Source: UTCHB3 sp008363265 (GTDB lineage: Bacteria; Bacteroidota; Ignavibacteria; Ignavibacteriales; Ignavibacteriaceae). Taken from it: a stretch of DNA of 64,000 nt. The notes beneath the pieces are model-generated. The model was not told the DNA's origin, did not search any database, and worked only from the letters and a program-made list of their open reading frames with translations. The stretch's first letter is position 1. The number at the start of each line of letters is the position of its first letter. The translations under genes were made by a program, and so were the position numbers. The stretch lies in assembly GCA_045863055.1 (NCBI GenBank), contig BTUW01000013.1, positions 49,261 through 113,260 on the forward strand. Direction: 5' to 3'. Positions 43,465-50,944 of the stretch are shown in pieces.

Positions 43465-45627
43465 TTATTTTTTCTTCGACTTCGAAGTTGTTCCGGTTTT
43501 TGTCTTTGTTTTGGTTGTGGCCTTTGAATTCGATTTTCCGGTTGAACCCTGCTTAACTGCAGTTTTCTTGGTTGTTCCTGATTTCGAGGTCACGGCCTTC
43601 TTGCTTGTTTTCGAGCTATACTTGGTTCCATAGCTTGTACCTTTTGATTTGGTGGTCTTTTTTGGAGCCTTGTAGGAGTTCGAATTGGTCTTGTAATAGT
43701 TGTTGGTCTTCTTAACTGTGGTGGTTTTTACGTCAGTGACCGTTTTGTTTGAATATATCTTAAGATTCTGACCTGCAAGGAGGTAGTCGCTTGTCAGGTT
43801 GTTCCAGGTCTTGATGTCATCAGCTGTAACACCATATTTGGTGGCAATTCCGGCGAGGGTTTCGTTGGCCTGAACTTTGTATGTATTCAAGGTCGCGGTA
43901 TTTCTTGCAGTATTGTCACCGTAGGACACAGGAGCGGAACCGCCACTGTAAATTGTAAGCTGTGTGTTGGCATAAACGAGACCGTTGCGAACCTTTGTTC
44001 CGTTCCAGGACTTCAGATCGTTAACAGAAACCTTGTATTTTTCCGCGATCTCAGCAAGGGTTTCACCATACTTCACCTTGTGGTAGTAAGTCTTCGACTC
44101 GCTCGCTACTGCGGTGGTTGAAGTGCTCTTTGCGGTTTTAGTACCGGCCAATGCAGAGTATGTATCGAGCTTGGCGGCCGGAACGTTTACCACAAGTTCC
44201 TGTCCGCTCTTCGCGTTCTCAAAAGCTGAAATGTTATTCCATTTTCTGAGTTCGGATACTGTTACGTTGAACTTCTGAGCAACCTGAACAAGATTTTCAT
44301 CACTCTTGATCGTGTAGCGCAGTGTTGCAGTACCGGGGTCGGTTGAGGCGAACTGTACGTCTGAGCCGTTGCCTTTAAGTCCGGCAAGAACCTTGTCAGT
44401 TGATCCGGAAGGTATCCTGAGAAGATATTCGCCGTTACCCGGAGTGTTGTTCTGCAGGAGTTCAGGGTTAAGATCTTTGATATCTGTGAGTGAAACGCCG
44501 GCAAAATTAGCCACTGAAATAAGCGGTGTTGATTTTGCAACGCTGACGGTTTCGTACTGGAATGATTCCTGATAATCGATTTCGTTAAGACCGAATTTTT
44601 CGGGATCCATGGCAACAAGAGTAGCCGCAATGTAAGCTGGAACGTAGTTTCTTGTTTCCTGTGGAAGGAGCTGCTGGATCGACCAGAAATCTGTTCCGGT
44701 ACCCCTCTTCAGGGCGCGTGATATCCTTCCTTCGCCCGCGTTGTAAGCGGCGAGTGCCAAATGCCAGTCACCAAGTGAGTTTTTGAGGTCACGAAGGTGT
44801 TTCGCTGCAGCTCTGGTGGCTTTAACCGGGTCTTTTCTCTCATCAATACTGTAGTCAACTCTTAGGTCGTACATCTGTCCTGTACCCCTCATGAACTGCC
44901 ACAAACCCATTGCTCCGGCGATCGACCGTGCATTAGGATTCAGACCGCTCTCGATGAGGGTAAGATATGCAAGTTCAAGCGGTACGCCTTCTTCTTTGAG
45001 GATCGGAATGATAACGGGGAAGAATTTCCCGGTTCTGCCTACCCACTGTTTGAAGAAGTTTTTACCTTTCCCGGAATAGAAAGCGATCCACTTCTCAACC
45101 TGCTCATTGATAACAAGGGGTATTTCGTGTGAATTGAATCCTTTTGTGGTGTTGGCTGCGGCAACCATTTCGAGTTCCGCCGGTGAGATTAAAAGATGGC
45201 CCGCCACCAGTTCCCTGTCTCCGCTCTTAAGGATGTCCTTGAACGCGTCAACTGATACATCTTCGATACTTTCGTCGATGTTGCTGACGAGGGAGCTGGT
45301 TTCTTCCATTATCAGGAATTTAAGCTCCGCGAATCTGGGATTGGCGTCGATGCCCGGGTAATTATCAAGCACGTTAATTATCTCAACCGCCGATGTAAGG
45401 CTGTTAATGGCCTCCTGGGTTGAGTTTTTCTTCGATTTCTCGACTGCCTGCTGGTAATAAGCATATGCTCTGTCGAGTTCCTGCGGTACGATGTCTTGAG
45501 TGCTTATGTTCTGCTGCGTTTCAGGTAATGTTACCTGTGTATTTGCGGTTTCGGTCCCCGAACTCCAGAAACAACCTGAAAATCCGAAAGCTGAAACTGC
45601 AAATATCAGGAGTACTGCTTTACGCAT
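43465..45627 (-). CDS. Membrane-bound lytic transglycosylase with LysM repeats (MltD-like)
   Basis: This 720-residue lipoprotein (lipobox FSGC) starts at ATG 45627 behind AGGAGG. A helical N-terminal region (about 55-190) precedes the lysozyme-like SLT domain: LAYLTLIESGLNPNARS with catalytic Glu about 226, AMGLWQFMRGTG, LALAAYNAGEG and ETRNYVPAYIAA. It cleaves glycan strands of peptidoglycan to anhydromuropeptides. Four LysM units follow, the first degenerate; the later ones have ETLAEIAEKYKVSVNDLKSWN-like cores. The last about 90 residues are rich in Lys, Thr, Ser and Tyr and carry a strong positive charge, which is unusual. The TPP riboswitch begins about 40 bases downstream. Confidence 0.92.
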   Translation of the reverse strand: MRKAVLLIFAVSAFGFSGCFWSSGTETANTQVTLPETQQNISTQDIVPQELDRAYAYYQQAVEKSKKNSTQEAINSLTSAVEIINVLDNYPGIDANPRFAELKFLIMEETSSLVSNIDESIEDVSVDAFKDILKSGDRELVAGHLLISPAELEMVAAANTTKGFNSHEIPLVINEQVEKWIAFYSGKGKNFFKQWVGRTGKFFPVIIPILKEEGVPLELAYLTLIESGLNPNARSIAGAMGLWQFMRGTGQMYDLRVDYSIDERKDPVKATRAAAKHLRDLKNSLGDWHLALAAYNAGEGRISRALKRGTGTDFWSIQQLLPQETRNYVPAYIAATLVAMDPEKFGLNEIDYQESFQYETVSVAKSTPLISVANFAGVSLTDIKDLNPELLQNNTPGNGEYLLRIPSGSTDKVLAGLKGNGSDVQFASTDPGTATLRYTIKSDENLVQVAQKFNVTVSELRKWNNISAFENAKSGQELVVNVPAAKLDTYSALAGTKTAKSTSTTAVASESKTYYHKVKYGETLAEIAEKYKVSVNDLKSWNGTKVRNGLVYANTQLTIYSGGSAPVSYGDNTARNTATLNTYKVQANETLAGIATKYGVTADDIKTWNNLTSDYLLAGQNLKIYSNKTVTDVKTTTVKKTNNYYKTNSNSYKAPKKTTKSKGTSYGTKYSSKTSKKAVTSKSGTTKKTAVKQGSTGKSNSKATTKTKTKTGTTSKSKKK

Positions 45628-45690
45628 TAAACCTCCTCTGGTTTTTTATGAATGAACAAATAAATTACTTATCAGTTCGATTAAAGATTC

Positions 45691-47235
45691 CTACAAAGGA
45701 ATGTTGGAATGCTTTTTCCCCGGATTCTTCTCCTTTTTTGTTTTGAGCAACTGAAAAGAGTTGATCAACCTTATCCGGGTATCCGCCGGCTCTATGACGT
45801 CGTCAATAAAACCTCTTTCGGCGGCAGTGTAAGGATTTGCAAATTTTTTAATATACTCGTCAAGTTTCTCGTTCAGGGCTGCCTCCGGGTCTTCAGCGGT
45901 CGATATTTCCTTCTTGAAAATTATCTCTACCGCCCCTTTGGGGCCCATAACAGCAATTTCGGCTGATGGCCAGGCAAAATTAAAATCGCCTCTGATGTGC
46001 TTCGAGTTCATCACATCGTATGCCCCGCCGTAGGCTTTCCTCGTGATCACCGTGATCTTCGGAACTGTCGCCTCACTGAATGCGAAGAGCAGTTTGGCTC
46101 CGTGACGGATAATGCCGTTCCATTCCTGGTCGGTCCCGGGTAAAAATCCGGGTACATCCTCGAGCACAAGCAACGGGATGTTGAAAGCATCGCAGAATCT
46201 TACGAATCTCGCCCCTTTAACAGAGGCATTGATATCAAGAACACCGGCGAGAACCGATGGCTGATTTGCCACGATCCCGATGCTCATTCCACCCAACCGC
46301 GCGAAACCGCAAACTATGTTTTCCGCGTAGTTCGCGTGAACTTCAAAGAACTCTTCGTCGTCAACGAGTAAACCGATCACTTCCTTCATGTCGTAAGGCT
46401 TGTTGGAATTGTCGGGTATAATATTATTTAGACGCTCATCCCTCTTAATGGTTTCCTTCCTGAGCGGACGCGACAAAGGCCTGTCCTTATAATTCAGAGG
46501 AAGATATCCCATTAGATGCCTGACATTCATCAGGGTTTCAATTTCATTTTCAAAAGCGAAATGCGCAACACCGCTCTTTACCGAGTGTGTCTCCGCACCC
46601 CCAAGATCTTCAAACGACACATCTTCGTGTGTAACGGTTTTAACGACATTCGGACCTGTAACGAACATGTAGCTCGAATTCTTCACCATGAAGATGAAGT
46701 CAGTTATAGCCGGTGAATAAACCGCTCCTCCGGCACAGGGGCCAAGAACAACGCTGATCTGAGGTATAACTCCGCTCGCGAGCGTGTTCAGGAGAAAAAT
46801 ATCAGCGTAACCACCGAGGCTGACGACCCCTTCCTGGATACGTGCACCACCGGAATCGTTCAAACCGATAACCGGTATCCCCGTTTTCATCGCCATCTGC
46901 ATCACTTTGCAGATCTTTTCTGCGTGTGTCTCGGAGAGTGAACCTCCAAAGACCGTAAAATCCTGACTGTAAACCGCGACCGGTCTTCCCTCAATGGTAC
47001 CGAAACCGGTCACCACGCCATCGCCGTAATATGTCTGTTTTTCAAGACCAAAATCTTTTGACCGGTGTTTTACGAAAACATCGATCTCTTCAAAACTTCC
47101 CTCATCGAGTAGAAGCTCTATCCTTTCACGCGCTGAAAGCTTCCCTTGTTTGTGCTGCTTGGCGAGCTTTTCCTCACCGCCACCCTTTTTTGCCAGCTCA
47201 CGTTTTTCTCTAAGTTCAGCAATTTTTTCGTGCAT
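45691..47235 (-). CDS. Acyl-CoA carboxylase carboxyltransferase (propionyl-CoA carboxylase beta-type)
   Basis: A 514-residue biotin-dependent carboxyltransferase that moves carboxyl from biotin to an acyl-CoA, most likely propionyl-CoA. It has both crotonase-like halves: KLSARERIELLLDEGSFEE, GLNDSGGARIQEGVVSLGGY (the acyl-CoA oxyanion region), LGPCAGGAVYSPA, and in the second half VANQPSVLAGVLDINASVKGARFVRFCD (written in part), PGFLPGTDQEWNGIIRHGAKLL and AYGGAYDVM. No biotin carboxylase or biotin carrier gene is adjacent. Methylmalonyl-CoA or branched-chain acyl-CoA use cannot be excluded. Confidence 0.93.
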   Translation of the reverse strand: MHEKIAELREKRELAKKGGGEEKLAKQHKQGKLSARERIELLLDEGSFEEIDVFVKHRSKDFGLEKQTYYGDGVVTGFGTIEGRPVAVYSQDFTVFGGSLSETHAEKICKVMQMAMKTGIPVIGLNDSGGARIQEGVVSLGGYADIFLLNTLASGVIPQISVVLGPCAGGAVYSPAITDFIFMVKNSSYMFVTGPNVVKTVTHEDVSFEDLGGAETHSVKSGVAHFAFENEIETLMNVRHLMGYLPLNYKDRPLSRPLRKETIKRDERLNNIIPDNSNKPYDMKEVIGLLVDDEEFFEVHANYAENIVCGFARLGGMSIGIVANQPSVLAGVLDINASVKGARFVRFCDAFNIPLLVLEDVPGFLPGTDQEWNGIIRHGAKLLFAFSEATVPKITVITRKAYGGAYDVMNSKHIRGDFNFAWPSAEIAVMGPKGAVEIIFKKEISTAEDPEAALNEKLDEYIKKFANPYTAAERGFIDDVIEPADTRIRLINSFQLLKTKKEKNPGKKHSNIPL

Positions 47236-47352
47236 TTTTCTTCAATAACTGCTTATATTTCAGTTGGCGCCAGGGAATTTTCGAAAAAATCATAATTCCG
47301 TTACGCTAAGTTAATATAAAACCAAATGATATGAAAATTATTTAAAATTATT

Positions 47353-48201
47353 ATGAAGTCTCCCTTTTTTCTCCTTTGTTTGATTTCGATCACCACTTAT
47401 TCAGTTTTCGGGCAGTCCACGAGGTGGATAAGAGAGGGTGAGATCGGAAATTTCAGAAGTGCGGCCTCGTTTTCCCTCTCACCCGAAGGATACTTTTTTG
47501 TTGCCGATGCCGGGGCAAGTCAGGTGCTGAAAATCAACAAGGATGGTGCCGTTTTCAATACTGCCGGAGGGTACGGCTGGGACGCGAGCGGACTTACCAC
47601 ACCCGTCGATATTTGCGCTGAGGCAGTCTACGTGCTTGTGGCTGATGAAGAAAACAACAAGATAAACAAATACGACAAGAACCTTAACCTTGCCGGTACG
47701 GTATATAAAAAGGAAAGCCTCTTCACAGACGAAATATTCGGATATCCGCGATCAGTCGCCGTTTCCACGCTGGGTGATCTGTACGTGCTCGATGGTGAGA
47801 ACAACAGGATCGTTTACTACAGCTTCTTCGGCGACTACAAAGGAAATTTCGGGGGATTTAACTCAGGATTTTATACTCTTGACAAACCAAGACGCCTGAC
47901 AGCACTTAAAAATTCAATAGCTGTCCTCGACCGCCGTGACCTTGTGATCTTCGATCTTTTTGGAAGTTATATCCAGAAATACTCATTCAAAGAGAAATTC
48001 AATTCAGTCAAAGCATTCGAAGGGATGGTAACACTGACCGCTGACCGCGAAATACTCGCTTCGGTCGACGGGTTCGATCTTGAGTTCACCCGCCTTGAGA
48101 TCGATGAACACCTCTATTTTCTAGATTCAATTCTTACAGGTAACAAGCTCTACATCCTCACGGAGAACTCGATTGTGATCTATCGAAAGGTTGCTGAATA
48201 A
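47353..48201 (+). CDS. Exported NHL-repeat beta-propeller protein
   Basis: 282 residues with signal peptide (KSPFFLLCLISITTYSVFGQ). The body is a run of NHL/6-bladed-propeller units: FSLSPEGYFFVADAGASQVL, VDICAEAVYVLVADEENNKI, RSVAVSTLGDLYVLDGENNR and later blades that are more degenerate. Such periplasmic or surface propellers usually bind partners rather than catalyse. Its TAA stop shares one base with the proposed ATT start of the next gene. Confidence 0.8.
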   Translation: MKSPFFLLCLISITTYSVFGQSTRWIREGEIGNFRSAASFSLSPEGYFFVADAGASQVLKINKDGAVFNTAGGYGWDASGLTTPVDICAEAVYVLVADEENNKINKYDKNLNLAGTVYKKESLFTDEIFGYPRSVAVSTLGDLYVLDGENNRIVYYSFFGDYKGNFGGFNSGFYTLDKPRRLTALKNSIAVLDRRDLVIFDLFGSYIQKYSFKEKFNSVKAFEGMVTLTADREILASVDGFDLEFTRLEIDEHLYFLDSILTGNKLYILTENSIVIYRKVAE

Positions 48202-48665
48202 TTACTTCAATTCTCAGGTCGAAGTTCATCTTCCCTGCCCTGTTAACACTGCTGATCCTGGGCTCTTTTCTACCGTTTATTTCTGATTCAACAGTCTGGG
48301 TTTATCCGTTCACAAAAGCCCTCTACTCGAAGATCTGCCACGGCATCGGCGACAGGTGCTTCCATATCGATGGTGTGCCGCTTCACCTCTGCGCGAGATG
48401 TCTGGGGATTTACTCCGGACTTCTTGCAGGCTCACTTATAGCTCTCATTGCCCGGAAGCAATACAGTATGTTTCTATCAAGATTGTACCTTGTTTTGTCT
48501 TTCACTCCGATAGCCGTTCACAAAGTAGTGGAGCTGACCGGATTGGTTCCATACTCACTTACAGCCGCCGCCGCAACAGGGCTGATCAGCGGATTCCTTC
48601 TCTTTTTATATATTTCAAATCGGTTTTTATTCAATTATCAGAATGGTGTCAATGATCCAAAGTAA
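48201..48665 (+). CDS. DUF2085 family membrane protein (non-canonical start)
   Basis: About 154 residues: a hydrophobic helix at the N-terminus (FPALLTLLILGSFLPF), the family motif YSKICHGIGDRCFHIDGVPLHLCARCLGIYSG written here as ICHGIGDRCF and PLHLCARCLGIYSG (Cys-His and paired Cys ligands), then three more helices. DUF2085 proteins are small membrane proteins of unknown function. No ATG, GTG or TTG occurs in frame before GTG 48375, which lies inside the Cys motif. The best start is ATT 48201, overlapping the previous stop as TAATT, with GAAAGG about 10 bases upstream; ATA 48198 is possible. The next gene starts 22 bases before its stop. Confidence 0.7.
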   Translation: MTSILRSKFIFPALLTLLILGSFLPFISDSTVWVYPFTKALYSKICHGIGDRCFHIDGVPLHLCARCLGIYSGLLAGSLIALIARKQYSMFLSRLYLVLSFTPIAVHKVVELTGLVPYSLTAAAATGLISGFLLFLYISNRFLFNYQNGVNDPK

Positions 48666-49170
48666 GTACTTCCCAACTTTAGTTTCAGGATTCGCGGCAG
48701 GTGTTCTTACCACCGTTCCGGTGATAAAGTCACTCTCTTGCTGTATCATTGTTCCGGCAGCGGTTGCATTCGCGCTTTATGCCGACAAGAGGATCATCAG
48801 GAACGAAGAGCCCATCCAGATGAAGCATGCCCTTACTTTTGGTGTTTTCACCGGACTTTTCACAGCCCTCTTCGGCACTTCTTTCGATGTTCTGATCACT
48901 TTTATCACCCGGTCGAATGATTTCGTTGCATCATACCCGGACCTTCTTAAAATGCTGGGTTCATTCACCTTGATGCCCGGAGACGATGCTTCAATAAAGG
49001 AAGCATTCAATATACTTGAGCAGACCAGAAATGAAATCCTGGCAACAGGATTCTCTTTTTTCTACGCTTTTATGATGCTGATCAACAATCTGATCTTTTA
49101 TCCTTTATTCGGACTTTTGGGAGGATTGATAGGAAAGGCGTTGGTAGACAAAGCCCGGGTAAGAGAGTAG
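48643..49170 (+). CDS. Membrane protein of unknown function
   Basis: 175 residues with about four hydrophobic helices: SGFAAGVLTTVPVI followed by SLSCCIIVPAAVAFALYADK, LTFGVFTGLFTALFGTSFDVLI, and a C-terminal pair ending in NNLIFYPLFGLLGGLIGKALV. The vicinal Cys pair and an acidic MPGDDASIKEAFNILEQ loop are the only polar landmarks. It overlaps the end of the DUF2085 gene by 23 bases, so the two are translated together. ATG 48652 is an alternative start. No named family is recognised. Confidence 0.7.
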   Translation: MVSMIQSKYFPTLVSGFAAGVLTTVPVIKSLSCCIIVPAAVAFALYADKRIIRNEEPIQMKHALTFGVFTGLFTALFGTSFDVLITFITRSNDFVASYPDLLKMLGSFTLMPGDDASIKEAFNILEQTRNEILATGFSFFYAFMMLINNLIFYPLFGLLGGLIGKALVDKARVRE

Positions 49171-49177
49171 AATTCCC

Positions 49178-49840
49178 CTACCGGAGCCTGAACGGAAATG
49201 TTATCGTTACATTCTGGACGAAGTTTTCACCGGCAGGCAGTTTCTCGAACCGCCAGGTCTTAAGCGCGTTTATGCTGAGATTGTCGAGTTTTGGATTAAG
49301 CTTTTTTACAGGGACAACACTTCCGACAGTTCCATTGGGGAGTATCGTGAATGAAAGCACCACATTTCCTTCAACGTTCTCTCCGGCAGGATACTTCGGT
49401 ACATTCCAGCTTAGGACTGCTCTTTTGCCCTTGCCACCCCAACCGATCGAATAACCGGTACCGTAAGTTGTGCCACCCCCGGTTCCGGGATTGGGGTTAC
49501 CCCCTTTTTTCTCGTTCCCCTTCTTCCCTTTTTCATCCTTGGGAGGGGTTTTTACGCCATCTTTATCGGTATTTTTGGCTTCCGGGGTTTTAACCTTCTC
49601 TTTTTCCTTCTTCTCCTCTTTTACCTCGGCTTCGGCTTTCTCCTCTTCCGACTGCTCACCGGGATCACCTTTTATCCCCGCGTCACCGCCGATCTCGGCT
49701 ACTTCCTCAAATTCGATCTCAATGGTACTCTTCGACTGAGTGGGTATGCTCCCTCCAAAATAGAAATAGAACATCAGCAGGAATGCCAAAGCGTGTATTC
49801 CGATCGATACACTAAGCGAGATCCCTTTTTCCTTGTTCAA
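49178..49840 (-). CDS. TonB-like energy transducer
   Basis: The start is placed at TTG 49840, one base after the ExbD stop and preceded by AAGGAAAAG; the longer frame (from 49915) would overlap exbD by 74 bases. The resulting 221-residue protein has one N-terminal helix with the TonB-type ISLSVSIGIHALAFLLMFYF (a His in the membrane segment), a long periplasmic spacer of Glu/Lys then Gly/Asn/Pro, and a C-terminal TonB domain (NVVLSFTILPNGTVGSV, NALKTWRFEKLPAG). It would carry proton-motive energy from ExbB/ExbD to the outer membrane. It is the last gene of the cluster. Confidence 0.85.
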   Translation of the reverse strand: MNKEKGISLSVSIGIHALAFLLMFYFYFGGSIPTQSKSTIEIEFEEVAEIGGDAGIKGDPGEQSEEEKAEAEVKEEKKEKEKVKTPEAKNTDKDGVKTPPKDEKGKKGNEKKGGNPNPGTGGGTTYGTGYSIGWGGKGKRAVLSWNVPKYPAGENVEGNVVLSFTILPNGTVGSVVPVKKLNPKLDNLSINALKTWRFEKLPAGENFVQNVTITFPFRLR

Positions 49841-49841
49841 G

Positions 49842-50258
49842 CTACTTTTCCTTTTCGCCTGATGTTTTATCTGTCTGAAGTGTAAACTTTTCGAATCCTG
49901 AACCTTTTGCGGCATCGATCACAAGCACTACCTTTTCGATCGCCACATCCTTGTCGGAGGCGATGATCAGGTTGGCTTCATTGTCCTTTTCACGAAGGGC
50001 TTTAAGCTTTATCTCAAGTTCGGGTTCAGCCACCACTTCACTCCCGATATAATAGGTTCCTTCCTTGGTGATCGTAACAATATATTCGGAAGGTACCAGT
50101 TGCTCCGAGGTCTTAGAGCCCGGAAGCTTTACTTTAACTCCGGACTGAACGACATACTGCGAAGTGATCATAAAAAATATCAGCAGGAGCATCACAACGT
50201 CGGTCAGTGATGAGAACTGGAATTCTGCCAGGGGTTTGCTTTGTCTCTTAAAACGCAT
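49842..50258 (-). CDS. exbD: ExbD/TolR family protein
   Basis: 138 residues with the family build: short cytoplasmic head, one membrane helix containing the essential Asp (FSSLTDVVMLLLIFFMITS), and a periplasmic domain with VKVKLPGSKTSE and NLIIASDKDVAIEKVVLVID. It forms the proton-driven stator with ExbB. It starts 8 bases after exbB and ends one base before the TonB start. ExbD and TolR cannot be told apart by sequence alone, and the context mixes features of both. Confidence 0.9.
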   Translation of the reverse strand: MRFKRQSKPLAEFQFSSLTDVVMLLLIFFMITSQYVVQSGVKVKLPGSKTSEQLVPSEYIVTITKEGTYYIGSEVVAEPELEIKLKALREKDNEANLIIASDKDVAIEKVVLVIDAAKGSGFEKFTLQTDKTSGEKEK

Positions 50259-50266
50259 CGCTCACC

Positions 50267-50926
50267 TTAAAAATCAAGATCGAGGTCTGACTTCTGCGGC
50301 TGGTGTCCGTGGCTGACATCCTCGAGAGTATCTATAACATCGGTCGAGATCGCCTCCATGTCGAGAACAACCTTGTTGATCTGGCTGAGAAGGTAGTTAT
50401 ACGCGATCAGAGAGGGAATACCAACCACCAGACCAAAAACAGTAGTGATAAGTGCTTCGTAAATACCGCTCGCAAGGTCTGCAGGGCTCGCGTTACCCTT
50501 CAGTTGCTCAACTGTCATGAACGCGGTTACCATGCCGGTAACTGTACCAAGAAAACCAAGAAGCGGCGCAGCACCTGCCACTGTGGCGAGCACCCAAAGT
50601 CCCTTTTCAAGCTTTCCGATCTCCTGGTTTCCCGAGTCTTCGATCGCTTCACGGACCCTCTGATAGCCATATTTATGCTTTTTCAGACCCTTTTTGATGA
50701 TCGCAGCGATCGGAGATCTCTCCCCTTTCAGCACCTGGATCGTGCCGGCAACATCGTTCTTTCGGAGAAGTGTTTCAATGGTGAGAATAAACTTCGGTAC
50801 ATTAACCTTCGCCTTCCGCAACGCGATGAACTTTTCAATGATCACCGCAAGACCAATGATCGAAAGCAGAAGTATCGGCCACATAATAACGCCGCCTTTT
50901 AGGAACATTTCCACGAGATTCATCAT
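50267..50926 (-). CDS. exbB: ExbB/TolQ/MotA-type proton channel protein
   Basis: 219 residues with three helices. The MotA/TolQ/ExbB signature is plain: GLWVLATVAGAAPLLGFLGTVTGM (with Gly-Thr-Val-Gly-Met), then SGIYEALITTVFGLVVGIPSLIAYN. A cytoplasmic loop lies between helices 1 and 2. Together with ExbD it makes the pentamer-dimer motor. It lies 18 bases after the SPOR gene. Two tandem ATGs open the gene and either may be used. Confidence 0.93.
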   Translation of the reverse strand: MMNLVEMFLKGGVIMWPILLLSIIGLAVIIEKFIALRKAKVNVPKFILTIETLLRKNDVAGTIQVLKGERSPIAAIIKKGLKKHKYGYQRVREAIEDSGNQEIGKLEKGLWVLATVAGAAPLLGFLGTVTGMVTAFMTVEQLKGNASPADLASGIYEALITTVFGLVVGIPSLIAYNYLLSQINKVVLDMEAISTDVIDTLEDVSHGHQPQKSDLDLDF

Positions 50927-50944
50927 ATCTTATTCGATTTCCTT

